Source: Anthoceros angustus (taxonomy: Eukaryota > Streptophyta > Anthocerotopsida > Anthocerotales > Anthocerotaceae). Taken from it: a DNA stretch of 64,000 bases. Positions 1-10,775 of the stretch are shown one piece after another (position 1 is the stretch's first letter; every line of letters begins with the position of its first letter). The notes beneath the pieces are model-generated. The model was given only the letters and a program-made list of their open reading frames with translations. It did not search any database and was not told the DNA's origin. The stretch lies in the NCBI GenBank assembly GCA_010909165.1, contig MU008168.1:372001-436000 (forward strand). The letters run 5' to 3'. Made by a program: the position numbers and the translations under genes.

Positions 1-605
1 GACGAAACAAATATAAATGGCTCAGTTGTCATTGAGCTCCAGGTATTCCAATGCTTGCGGGGGTCTCTTACGGACTAGTGCTTGAGCTGGAAGCTGCGTG
101 AAGGCACACAGCTTTCATATCCTCGGACAATGACCAAAAGGACTGGTAGAGAAAACAGGTATATTCCGTGTCCTACATATCCCGTCCTGACCAGGGTTAC
201 TGACCAGCAAGTTCAGGATGTTTGTTTGAAATTTACTGTGTTAGTGTCTGCACACAGAGCAGTCAGTGTGAACTGTTTCTCGTCTTGCAACAACTGGACG
301 AACAGGTCCAGCATAGACAAGGTTGAAGTGCCTGAAGTCTATGTGCAACGGGTATATTGGTTTGTTGATCTTGTTGCTTCTTCATGTTCCAGTGACGAGG
401 CAATGCAGGAAGATTCCGCAGTACTGGCCATCGAACTTGATGTTGATGAGATGACGAAACAAATATAAATGGCTCAGTTGTCATTGAGCTCCAGGTATTC
501 CAATGCTTGCGGGGGTCTCTTACGGACTAGTGCTTGAGCTGGAAGCTGCGTGAAGGCACACAGCTTTCATATCCTCGGACAATGACCAAAAGGACTGGTA
601 GAGCC
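1..605. repeat. 153-bp direct repeat (1-153 and 453-605)
   Basis: Bases 1-153 recur almost identically at 453-605, starting GACGAAACAAATATAAATGG, with 299 bp of unrelated sequence between. The period is 452 bp, so the left edge of the window may lie inside a longer tandem array. No coding content is convincing: the short open frames of both copies carry no recognisable motif. Confidence 0.85.
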
Positions 606-761
606 AAAACGAGCGGTAAAGTTGCGTTCTCCGCCCAGGGTCCAATTGTGCTCAAGTTTCTCCGTAAACTTGGCAACCGGTTCTGCGAACCTCATTTCCT
701 TTTATCTGGTACCGAGGAATACGAGTAACTAGATCCGTTGTTGGAAACAAGCGGAGTTGAT

Positions 762-1268
762 GTGTCTTGTTATCTGTGCGTTTTGGAGAAATGGAAATTC
801 AGTTCGGAACTGCGTCTAGGCAGCCCTGGCCAAGTAAGTGCCCCTGGAGCAATCCAAAATCGACGATATGTTGCACGTCACGGTCATTTAAAAGACTGTC
901 ACTCAGTCCACCCAACCAATCCCTTACTAGCCCTGGCTTGGGGGGTCACCTCGTCCTTCTCGATGTAAAAAGGAGGCGTTTTTCTCTCATCAGGGAGGTT
1001 GGGATTAGGAGGATGTGTTTTGTCATCTGTGCGTCTTGGAGACATGGAATTTTAGCTCGGAATTGCGTTTAGGCAGCTCTTAGTGAGGGAAGTGCCCCTG
1101 GAGCAATGGAAAATTGACAATATGTTGCACGTTTCCGTCGTTCTAAGAAATTATGTTGCTCAATCCCCCCAACCACTCTCTTACTAGCCCTGGCTTGGGA
1201 GATCACGTCCTTCTTGTCGATGTGAAAAGGGGGATGCAGTTTTCTCTTATCAGGGATGTTGGGATTCG
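762..1268. repeat. Diverged tandem repeat, about 250 bp x2
   Basis: Segments 762-1010 and 1013-1266 align along their length. Both contain AAGTGCCCCTGGAGCAAT, TTACTAGCCCTGGCTTGG and a stretch reading TCAGGGA(G/T)GTTGGGATT. They have diverged by substitutions and small indels, so the duplication is older than the 153-bp repeat to the left. I see no gene in 606-1675. The part from about 1330 resembles the region downstream of the second 2OGD gene (61.48-61.72 kb). Confidence 0.7.
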
Positions 1269-1675
1269 AAGCAGGCTCAGAACAGGAAGATTCGAGTCAG
1301 AGGTCATTGAAGGAGTAGACGAGGGCGCACCTTTTCCACTTTCTTGTCTTGTGGCATTCAAGATAGAGGGCATCTGCACGTTAAGAGTAATGAAGAGATA
1401 TCCACAAGTGCACACCAGCGACCAGCGAGTTGGTCTTAGGGAGAAGACGATTGCTAATCACATTTGGTTTTAAAAGTGATGGAGCAACATCTCTGCCATA
1501 CTCGACAATACTGGCCATACAATACTGGCCAGTATACTACATAGCTACATATCAAATTCGTCTACAAAGATCAAGACTAAAGCTCGCAACATTTCCCAGC
1601 CTATGATGTTGTCCAGCCGCTGCACTGACGATCTATATCCATGGAGATTTTCGTTTGTCTTGTCAAGATCAAGTT

Positions 1676-3058
1676 TCAACTGACTGCTAGTAGGCGGAAG
1701 GTGTCAAGAACAAAGTTCGCATCGGGCAGCTCTGGCATCTTGCTGACCACATTCGTGAATTCCTCAAAGGCGTATGGCCGGTAATGAGCAGGTCGGTCCG
1801 CCGACACTAGCTGAGGCGCCGCCGAGATGATCTGTTTTGGAATCGGCTGCACAAAGAAAGCGATTGACAAGCGATCCTTGTCGGTATTGACAGTCGCCCG
1901 ATGGTCGGCACTGGTGTACAGGTCATTGCTTACTGCCTGCAGACACACAAAGGGCAATGGGGCACAGGGAGCGGCAAATTCTTGTGAGTAATTATCAACA
2001 CAAGTGACGCTTGCAACGGTACTGAGTCGGTCGGAAGCAAGAATTCTCCCACACACCTGCATTGTGTCTCCTAAGTTGATCACGAACGCGTCCGGCCGGT
2101 TTGGCTCCACCGGAATCCACTCCCCGTCTTTCTTAACCTGCAAGCCAGGGACGTCACTGGGAAGCAGCACAGTGATGCTTCCCCAGTCCGCATGGCTTTT
2201 CACGCCCAGGGTCAGATCTGGCTCGGGGCACGTGGGATAGAAGTTCCAGGTCAGCAATTGGTCGAATGCCATCTCCCGCTCAAAGTAATCCACAGGGATG
2301 CCAAGATTTTCCGACACGACAGCCAGCAGCTTGTAAGCCAAAGCGTGGACGCCACGGAAATATTCCAGCACAGTCTCTCTGTGGTGACAAAGGCGATTGT
2401 TTATCAGCTGAAGTCCTGTGAGCGGAGTCATGCACTCAATTTCATCTAGCGACAGGACAAGGCAAATCAAACAACAGTCGTTGCGTACTTGTACAGAGAC
2501 AACGGCTTCTCCGGCCAGGCTCCGGGAGCCTGCTCCCAGCCAGGTTGAAATTTGTGCATCAGCACATCTCTCCAGTCCATGGTCGACTCCTCCTCACAAT
2601 AGACGGCCAGACTGCTGAAGAAAATGCCAGCAGCTGCATGCACGCCGGGCTTCGGCTGGAACGCCAGCTTCTCCTCGGCTGGGAGCTGGTGGAACCGCTC
2701 CGCCATGTCCCGGGCTCGATCGATCACGTCACGCGGCACGCCGTGGTTGATCACCTGCGGCACAGGATTTGAAATGGCTCAATGCTTGCAGCTTTCGAGG
2801 AAAATGCAGGCAGGTGCGCGGCTGCTGACGCCATACTTGGAAGAAGCCCCATTCTTTGCAGGCCTGGTGGATTTTGTCGAAGGTGGCGGCCCGGTCGGGG
2901 CCGTCTAGCTTGGACAGGTCAATGACAGGGAGGCGCTGCGAGTTGCGAGGGTCGGCCACCTTGGCATTGGCTCGCTCATGCAGGGGCCTGATGAACTGGC
3001 TCGGCACTGAGTCAAGCCCGCCGTCCACCAGCGCCTTCACTCCTGCCTCGGGTGCCAT
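1676..3058 (-). CDS. 2-oxoglutarate/Fe(II)-dependent dioxygenase, copy 1 (four exons)
   Basis: Soluble plant oxygenase of the 2OGD superfamily, probably the DOXC class that hydroxylates or desaturates specialised metabolites; the substrate cannot be told. Exons on the minus strand are 3058-2837, 2754-2489, 2378-2057 and 1936-1676, giving 356 aa. Introns of 82, 110 and 120 bp all have GT..AG ends and phases 0, 2, 0. The N-terminal DIOX_N domain includes VINHGVP at the start of exon 2. The catalytic Fe2OG domain in exons 3-4 has the iron ligands H-x-D in SHADWG and the distal H in ADHRATVN, followed by R-L-S, the 2-oxoglutarate-binding RxS motif. Length and all catalytic residues are normal, so the gene looks functional. 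It is a close paralogue of 61724-63090 with identical intron positions. Its 3' and 5' flanks also resemble those of the paralogue, so the duplicated block was larger than the gene. Confidence 0.93.
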
Positions 3059-3330
3059 ATCGTACCTACTCGGCCGTGGAAGAGTCTGTGCAGATAGGAA
3101 GCTTCGAATTCTCTAGCACTGACAGAGCAAGTTGTGCTGCGTTGTGAGCACTGGCAGTGGCGGTGGGCTTTTATCTCGACATTCCCAGTGACACGCACAA
3201 TCTTGACCAGCGACTGTAGGACTGCAGCTGGTGGGGAATGGGCCCATTATACCTTCTGCAGCGCATTGGAAAGTCTGCTGTCAGCGCCTGGCAGGTTGCG
3301 GAATGGGATTTGGCTATCACCGTGGTGGTG
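3059..3330 (-). promoter_or_regulatory. Upstream region of 2OGD copy 1, conserved with copy 2
   Basis: This 270-bp stretch aligns patchily with the upstream region of the second 2OGD gene (63091-63330). Both hold a GTGRGCACTG...GCGGTG block and a GGAATGGG..CC...CCTTCTGCAG block. A TATAAT-like box lies on the minus strand at about 3243-3252 in copy 1 only. The homology shows that the promoter was duplicated with the gene; I cannot locate the transcription start. Confidence 0.45.
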
Positions 3331-3535
3331 ACCACCCGCTTTCCAAGCACGACGGGACTGCGCGGAGACGTCTGCCTAGTAATTACTCCCCCTCTCCCAG
3401 AGCATCCGCTTCCACGAACTCCACCCACATGTTTCGGATCACACCCATCGAAGTCTGGAGCTCGCAGCTCGCTCGAGGCCGTATGAGATCCGTCCACATT
3501 ATTCTGCTTTGTCTTTTCTTGTGAGCTTTGTCAGC

Positions 3536-3567
3536 CCGGGAACCTGGGAACCCGGGAACCCGGGAAC
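3536..3567. repeat. Short 8-bp microsatellite (CCGGGAAC)4
   Basis: Four tandem units of CCGGGAAC, one with a T substitution, lie in a gene-free stretch. It is CHG-rich and could be length-variable. Bases 3331-3835 otherwise show nothing I recognise. Confidence 0.8.
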
Positions 3568-3836
3568 GAGGTCGCTGGATCAATGAAACGGAGAAGCTGG
3601 TTACCACGCACTAACGACCAAGTAGTCGGAGGAAACAGGGATTTGAGCAACCATGCGAACGCAAGGAAACAACGGTGCAGAAGGACCGGCAAATTCTTGT
3701 GAGAAGTCTCAACAGAAAAAAGTGAGCACTGTAACAGTTACCGAATTGCTAGGGAGCATAGGTATGTATGCCTTGTGACTAGCTGTGCAGCACTGCAGAC
3801 TCCTCCGAGATGTTGCAAGCGCTTGGACAGCGGGTG

Positions 3837-4046
3837 TCAGTGGCATGCATCCCACTTCAAGTCCACTTCAAGTATTAATCCTCTGCAATTGGCACATGTG
3901 CGTCTTGCATGATGGTTATGCAACCATCGAGCAAGACATCGCTTGTGAAAGGAATGAGAACATGCATCCACTTGTGTGATTTCTTGATGTTTCTTAATTT
4001 CATCCCCACAAATGGTGCAATTCTTGACTTCGCCGCCATTACACAT
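3837..4046 (-). CDS. Small RING-H2 zinc-finger protein (69 aa)
   Basis: The product is little more than one RING-H2 domain. CTIC near residue 10 gives the first Cys pair. CSHSFHKRC in the middle supplies the C-x-H-x2-H-x2-C core, and TCANCR supplies the last Cys pair. The ARWL between core and last pair is the usual hydrophobic contact for an E2 enzyme. RING-H2 proteins are E3 ubiquitin ligases, so that is the likely role. Normal plant family members are longer and often have a membrane segment; none is visible here. It may therefore be a stand-alone mini-RING, one exon of a longer gene, or a retained domain of a decayed copy. The start is the first ATG after an in-frame stop. Confidence 0.55.
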   Translation of the reverse strand: MCNGGEVKNCTICGDEIKKHQEITQVDACSHSFHKRCLARWLHNHHARRTCANCRGLILEVDLKWDACH

Positions 4047-4201
4047 CCTTTGTCGTCACCTTGAATGTTATTCTAATTGAAGCTTCATCAGGATTTCCTT
4101 AAATGAATCCTTCGCTTCTTTGGAATAAAGAATATTATGATATTCTGGATGCAATGATATGCCATATATTCGATGAAAAATATATATAATCGTGGGTCGA
4201 G

Positions 4202-4564
4202 TAATTACCGTACCCTGAGGAGTGATTCGATATTAATTAATTAAAATTAATAAAAGTTTAAAATCCAGAAATTATTATACTTAAAATGTTGAATATGTAA
4301 AAATTTATGAGTTTAAGATGTCGAAAACGAGGAAACTAGAGTTTGTGTGAAAAATTAGGATTTTTTTAGGGGAGGTCTATACATATCCATTAGTTCTATA
4401 TAGATACCAATGTATTTTAATAAATTTTGAAATTTAATAAAATTATTTTTCATAAATTTTAAAATTTTAAAAAATATAAATATTTATGTTGAACCTTAGT
4501 TTTTTACAAAAAATAATTATTTCAGCATTATCCTGTTGAACCACCCCTCCGGGTACGCTAATTA
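4202..4564. mobile_element. MITE-like element with 29-bp inverted repeats
   Basis: The ends 4202-4230 and 4536-4564 are inverted copies matching at 24 of 29 positions, each beginning TAATTA(C/G)CGTACCC. The 363-bp body is extremely AT-rich and non-coding. This is the structure of a small non-autonomous DNA transposon. The exact terminus and target duplication are unclear, although TTA/TAA at the ends would suit a PIF/Harbinger-type element. Flanking 4047-4201 and 4565-4675 are AT-rich with no recognised feature. Confidence 0.55.
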
Positions 4565-4675
4565 TTATCGGTAAAACAAGTTTTTCTTGATAATAAAATT
4601 GATAATAATTATTAATTGATATTACTATTTTATATGTTCAATAAATTTTATTAAATATAATATATATGGTATCAT

Positions 4676-5243
4676 TAACACCCCTCAACTGCATGAGGAA
4701 GCGACAAGTCTTGGCTTCCGGTCTAGGACCTCATGATTCACTCCACAAGAGACTTGCGATTCTCAACGCTCTCAACCTCACGACACGACTAGGCTCCAAG
4801 TAGCCCGTCGTCCCGGACTCGCGGGCCACCTCCTCGAGGTGCTGCTCTTTATTACAAGAATACACGATGGAATCGGCTATCGCCCAGCTCACGCCTTGAT
4901 TCCATGACAAGCTCACTAGCTAGCTCTCCACGCTCTCTCAACACAAGGCTTGCCTTCTGCTCTCTCAAAGAGTGAGTAACTTGTAACTTGTTCCTCAAAG
5001 CCCTTGCTCTAGCCCTTATATATCCATGACTGACCTTAACTAGGCATTGTTAAATCTAGGGATTCTTACGGACCACTAATCACTAAGAGTCCTCTCTAGC
5101 GGCTCTTCATTTGTGGTAGCAATTCCTCTCTAACAAGAGATTGCATGAAGCATGCAACACATGCATCTTCTTAATAGGGCCTACTAACTTAGCTTTTACC
5201 TTTTCAACTTTTCACCTTTCTACCTTGTTTCACGGTCGTTACT
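4676..5243 (-). repeat. 3' LTR of gypsy-1
   Basis: This 568-bp block is repeated at 57748-58353 with small indels. On the minus strand it carries a TATATAAGG box, then AATAAA about 180 bp downstream, the order expected for U3-R-U5 of a minus-strand element. It abuts the stop codon of the pol frame (TAA near 5240), which identifies it as the 3' LTR. Confidence 0.85.
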
Positions 5244-8200
5244 CTCTCCCCAGGAAGATGTCATTGTCCTCAATGACCTCCGATGTAAGCGAGATCATCC
5301 ATGATCCTTGTTGCACATCTTCAAGTGAAACCAGACGGGGATCATAACCACGAAGCCTTACGGATACTACGGTACATTACCACGAGAGGCACTTCTCTCT
5401 GCCGAATTCAACAATCTCCATGAGACCATGATTGTGTTGAACCGGGATGACATAATCCTTCCTGTTCATATCTTCATTCTCTTCGAAATCACAAATGGTT
5501 TGACAAAGAGACATGAAACACATTATGAGAGAAGATCCATTCGAGCAATGTAGTTTGTAAGCCACATTTCCAATGCGCTTGAACTACGAAAGGTCCTCCA
5601 TACTTAGGCCTTAACTTTGAGGTCACCTTGTGGTAGTGGGAAATTCTTCAATTTCACCCACACCTTGTCTCCTACTTGAAACTCGCCTCTTGCTGTGCAC
5701 AGAAACTTCTTTTGCTGTCGAGCCTTGGCCAATATCTTCTTAGCAACTTCATGCACGGCCCTTAAGCGCTCAATGAATTCACGTGGTTCTCTTTCTTGTC
5801 TCAAACACGCTAGCATTCAACATGGAAACTACGTCCATTGCTTCGTTACATCATCCGAAAAGGTGTGTAGCACGTGGAGCTATGCATGTTATTATAACAA
5901 AATTACGCATCCTCAAGATGATTACTCCGATCTCGTTGGTCCATCATACATAGTGTCGTAAGTATTCTTCTTGGATTACATTCACCCTCTCTTGATCCAT
6001 CGTATCGGGGTGATGCGTGCTCATACATAATTGCACTCCTAAGCTCTTCATAATGTTGCCAAAACTCTGCATAAATCGGGATCTCTCACTCACAATCACA
6101 TAGTCCATGTAACACATATACATGCTTCTTGAACAATCGAGCAACTTGAGCTTTCACTCGCTTCTTTGTAGGGATGAAGTGTGCTTGCTTCTGAATCTAT
6201 CAACCACATCATGATAGTGTGTGTCCATTCTTGGGCAATGGCATAATGAAATCCATTGATATACTTTTCCAAGGCCCACTTGGAATAGGCGGGGTTGCAA
6301 CAAACCTCGATTATGCTCCACCTTATCCTGCGGATCTACACAAGACTTAACATACTCAACGGTATGCTTGTACATTCCAGCCAAGAAAGCCTTTCTCAAC
6401 TTCTCATAAGTTGGGTCAATTCCTCTATGACCACTTGGCACATCATGACACTCTGCAAGCAACTTCCTTCTCAACACATGAGAATCGGGAATCACAATCT
6501 GTTTTGCTTGAACATCAACAAGCCATTTCTAAGCTTAAACTTAGATCCGGTTGCTCCACTTCATTGATCCAATCACTGTACTAATGGATCTCGCAGATAA
6601 GCTTCCTTGATCTGCGTGTGAGTGTCCTTGGCTCAATCACCATACATGTTGCCTAGCTTAGGCCTCTTGACGTAAGCGGTTATCAAACTTAAACTCTTGC
6701 GACTCAAAGCATCCGCCACGAGATTCTCCTTCCACGGCTTGTACTTGATAGACACATCATACATTGCTAGGAAATCTTGCCATCTAGCTGTCTTGCGCTT
6801 AGTCGCGGTGATTTGTAAAGAAGCTCGTGCTTACATTATACATGTCTGACAAAAGATCTTCCTAGAAGATAATGTCTCCAAATCTTGAGACAATTGATGG
6901 CAGTCATCTCCTTTTCATAAGTGGGTACTTCCTTTCATGTTCATGCCTTCCTTGATTCGTAAGCCACCGCCTACCTTCTTGCATGAGCACTCCAATTGCA
7001 ATATCCGATGCATCGATATACTTCTATATCCTTCTTTGGATCATAGATTGCCAATCTTGGGGTAGTCTGAGTTTCAACTTCCTCGAATGCCCTCGACATT
7101 CATCATCCCACTTCCAAGCCTTCGCCTTCTTCAAGAGATCGATTAATGGGGCGCAATCTTGGCAAACATCGGTACAAATCTTACATACCACGCCAATCCC
7201 AAAAACATACGCACCTCGTGCACATTCGTTGGCGGCAGCCAACTCTGTATGGCCTTTACCTTATCAGGATCCATCCTGATACCATCCGCAGAGACAATGA
7301 ATCCTAGGAAGTCTATCTCTTCCTTAACAAAGTCACACTTTGTTATAGCTAAGAACAAAGAATTTGCTCTTAACCTTTCTAACACTTTCCTCAAGTGTTG
7401 GACATGCTCTTCCAAGGTAGAACTGTATATCATGATGTCATCCAAGTAGATCACAACACACTCATCCAACGGATCTCGAATATAGTATTCATGAGAGTCG
7501 AAGCGTGGTGTGCATTAGTGAGTCCAAATGGCATGACAAGGAACTCAAAAGATCCATACCTTGTTCTACAAGCGGTCTTGTATTCATGTCCTTCTACGAT
7601 GCGAATCTGGTAATAGCCTGCCATTAGATCCAACTTGGTGAAATACTTAGCACCTCTCAATCTGTCAAACAAGTCATCCATCCTTGGCAAAGGATAAGAA
7701 TTCTTCACTGTTATCTGATTGAGTGCTCTGTAATCCAAGCATAATCTCAATCCTCCATTCTTCTTGCGTGAACAACACTGGCGCACCAAATGGGGACTTT
7801 GAGATTCTCACATAGCCCTTGGCTAGCAGGTTAGACATCTGTCTCTTCAGCTCTTGTAGCTCATCCTGCGATAATCTATATGGCGCTCTTGAAGGCGGTG
7901 TACTTCACGGCTTGAGATCAATCTCATGATCTACAATTCTTCTAGGAGGTAAAGGAGGCAACTCATCGGGCATCAAGTCCTTGAACTCATTCAAGGCGGC
8001 ACTTCCTTGGAATCTTTGGCTCGAGACTCCATCTCAAGACCATCTTCTAGTCCTTGGCCAAGTAAAGAGTTCCTCTCCATCCTTTACACAACATTTGAGC
8101 TCTTTCTTAGAGATGATATCATCAATGTTGTCTCCAAGCCTCCTTGAGAAGGCGCACAACTCACTTTGTGCTCTTCATCTCCTAAGATCTGTATGGTGCG

Positions 8201-8401
8201 TGAGTCCACGTTCACACATACCTTGTTGGCCTTCATCCATTCTAAGCCCAAGATGATTTCATGATCATCCATATCTACAATGAAGCTCACGCTCCATTCC
8301 AATTCCCTATCTACGCAGCACTTCTTGCAATTCACCTTTGTGTTGCGCATTCCTTTAGCTTGTTTCACTCTACATGGCTCGGATGTACTAGCCCATGTCA
8401 A
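5240..8401 (-). pseudogene. gypsy-1 pol: protease, reverse transcriptase, RNase H, integrase
   Basis: Remnant pol of a Ty3/gypsy retrotransposon read on the minus strand. In order: the protease region (8401-8084, ending in an LGLEWMKANK-type motif); reverse transcriptase (7789-7143, with [10 protein letters not shown] and the YLDD catalytic box at 7448-7437); the RNase H region (about 7140-6600); the integrase zinc region (6495-6300, HRGIDPTYEKLRKAF); the integrase core; a GDKVWVKL motif (about 5660); and a C-terminal tail ending at the 3' LTR. The order PR-RT-RH-IN defines Ty3/gypsy, and the GDKVW region suggests a chromovirus-like tail, though I cannot see a clear chromodomain. Frames are interrupted by several small indels, so it would not be translated intact as given. 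Confidence 0.85.
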
Positions 8402-8666
8402 ACCAAGCTTGCTTGCCTTGCTAGGAGAAATGAAATTATGTGTTCTTTGCTAAGTCAAGCAACATCCTCGCTCCATTTATACATCCATGTATGTACATGA
8501 GCTCTCCACCCGCCCTCGAATAGTCTTGTCCTCGGCTCGAGACTCACCACATGCGCCGCAGCATGTGGCCGATCCGTCATTTGGGATCCTCGGATCCGGC
8601 CACTTGTAATCCACGAGTCTTGAGTGTGGATCTCCTTACCTCGTTGAGAGTTTGACATTCGGGCAT

Positions 8667-9034
8667 TCATTTGCATAATGTCGGCTCTCCACATGAGTAG
8701 CATACTCCTTTTCGAGAACCCATCTTGTTGTTCTCGAGCTCCACCTCTGCGCTCCTCGATTTCTTCATGAAATTTCCTCTTGAATTGCCTCTTGCAACTC
8801 CATTTCCGATGTCCTTAGACTCCTCTGCTAGCACTACTAGAGCTTCCTCTAGTTTGGGCATCACCACAGTCGCCTCGAAATCTTGGAGGAGTTGGATGTA
8901 CTAGAATGGAAAGTATCTGGGATGGCATCTGCAGCTGTAATGGCCTCTGCCAATGTAGTTGGACTATGCAACTCAATTCTGTTAACAGCCCAATCCTTCA
9001 AACCAGCTATGAAGCGATGCAGTTTGTCATCTTA
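8667..9034 (-). pseudogene. gypsy-1 gag, downstream part
   Basis: Minus-strand frame with the end of a Retrotrans_gag domain (the FIAGLKDW and TTLAEAITAAD segments), followed near 8700 by a CYSCGEP zinc-knuckle start. It stops abruptly at 9034, where element Y begins. Its upstream half lies at 57022-57744. The AAGA (TCTT on the plus strand) at 9031-9034 is one copy of the target duplication. Confidence 0.85.
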
Positions 9035-9110
9035 ACACGATATCTTGTGAAGGGGGTGAATATTCGAACCCCCTTCCGTGAAATGAAAACCCTCTTAGCA
9101 CATGACACAC
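9035..9110. repeat. Left terminal region of Y with GAAGGGGGT hairpin
   Basis: Beyond the first 34 bp, GAAGGGGGT is followed by its inverse ACCCCCTTC, forming a short hairpin. AAAACCCTCTT then mirrors the GAAGAGGGTTTT of the right end. Such subterminal repeats are usual transposase-binding sites. Confidence 0.6.
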
Positions 9111-9358
9111 AGTCCCGAAATATGCGTTTTAGCTCTTTTTAAAGAAAGGTCGACCATGGTAGAACACGTTGTATTAAAAAAAAACGTATTCGCGCAACAA
9201 AGACATGAAAACGGATAGAGGGCGCCGGCGGCGGCGCCATTTCATTGTTTCTTTGGAACTGGCAAAACCGAAGACATCAATTGCCGCAATGGAACGGTTC
9301 CATAAAACATTACGAACTAAACGAAGCAGCAGATGCACATGAGATGAGAACACTAAGC

Positions 9359-10775
9359 CTATTCCCTAGGGCTAACTTGGGACTCGCCAGGGGGCAGAGA
9401 AAACTCCGAATCCATTACAATAGCCAGATTTCGCAAGCGCTCCACTTCCTCTTCATCAAAGCTATCGTTCTCCCCCAACGCCCTTGTGTCTTCCTGTTCT
9501 CTTGTGGCGTCGTCGTCAAGGGTCGGAAGTGCCACATATCAAAGTTTGCTGCCCATCGCCAAAAGATCACCGTTTTGGTCTTGGCCTTGCGTTTAAGGAA
9601 ACAACTGCTGCGAGTCCTTCACGATACACCTCCTTCGCCCGAGTGCATAAGACCTCTGCGGTGGGCGTCAAGCGTCGACTCTTCTTGAGAGCGGAACCTC
9701 ATGCCCGGCAATCCTGTGGTATGTATCACCGCACACCTCAAGTCACTAAAGATACAATTCGCCGCCTGAGGGGAAGCGATAACGTTGTCCCACTCCGGAG
9801 CATACGTCCAAAATCCAATCCCCTCTCGCGAAGGTTCGATAAGTTTCATCATAAGCCCGGAGGCCTCGGTATGGGCAAACTACCGACTTGTCTTGGGACA
9901 TGTACACTGTTTCTTCTGGCAAGTATCGTGTGCGATCACGGACCTCCATTGTTGAAAGTGCCGTGCATGGCATTAGGCATCATTGGAACTCTATCCTTGT
10001 GAATCCATCTCCCATGCCCCACCCTCGTGACATATTCCACGGTTTGAATCCACCCATCATTGTTCATGTTGGTCTTGTCCCATACAAATGAGACCAAGCC
10101 CCTTTCTTGCTCCACTTTTCGCATTGACTCCCTCACGGTGTGAGCCTCCTCCACACCATGCATGACAATCATTCTCAACTCATCCAGTAGTTTTCTCCAT
10201 AAAACTACGCAAAGCAGTGTCCATCATCATGTCAACTCGTTTGTCCAAGGGCCCAATTTGAAACCCCTTGGAGCGTCCATCACGTGTGTGCTTAGGCCTC
10301 TCGAAATCCTCGCATGTCCAAAACATCCACTTTCCACTTGGTATTGTACTTGTTTGTCGGATGGAACATTGAAGACCTCAATCCTTCCTCAAGGTCCTTG
10401 TCTGCAAAACCTGCTCGTCCTCCAGTCCTTTCAATTATTTACTTGAAAATGAAATGTTGGAAGACATCGGAAGTTTGGAAAGGACCTCAATATCCTTCGA
10501 TTCTTGCCAAACACATGATGGTTAGTCAAAGCAAAAGAAGCGAGAGGGCGGCGGCGCCTCCTCGAACACACATGGGCGGGAAACTAACCTTTCCAGCAAA
10601 AGCGGTTTGAAAGCGGGACAACATCCGTACATAATGCGGATATTCTTCTCGCACCTCGGTGAACGAAGAGCACCCGGTGTTTACCATAGCAACTTGTATG
10701 ACATGGAACTTCTTCCGCAGTGATCTCCTCGTCCATGCCCTTCAAATCAATAAGTCGATTAAAACTTTTACGCAT
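9359..10775 (-). pseudogene. Y leftward gene, 3' part: methyltransferase-like domain and acidic tail
   Basis: Minus-strand coding in several frames joined by small indels. From 10775 it runs through a segment ending HRVLFVHRG, then DLEEGLRSSMF (about 10.4 kb), RGLVSFVWDKTNMNNDGW (about 10.1 kb), and ARGDWILDVCSGVG (about 9.82 kb). That last piece matches motif I of SAM-dependent methyltransferases (LDxxxGxG), and the next frame continues with NVIA...NC, as motif I-II of beta-class N4/N6 DNA methyltransferases does. The C-terminus is acidic and ends in TAG at 9359-9361. A DPPY/DPPW catalytic motif is not evident, so activity is unproven. The gene is interrupted by gypsy-2 and continues upstream at 24139-26097. 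Confidence 0.5.

Noticed and set aside
9484-10002. 172-codon plus-strand frame
   Set aside because: Antisense shadow of the methyltransferase-like coding; no motif.
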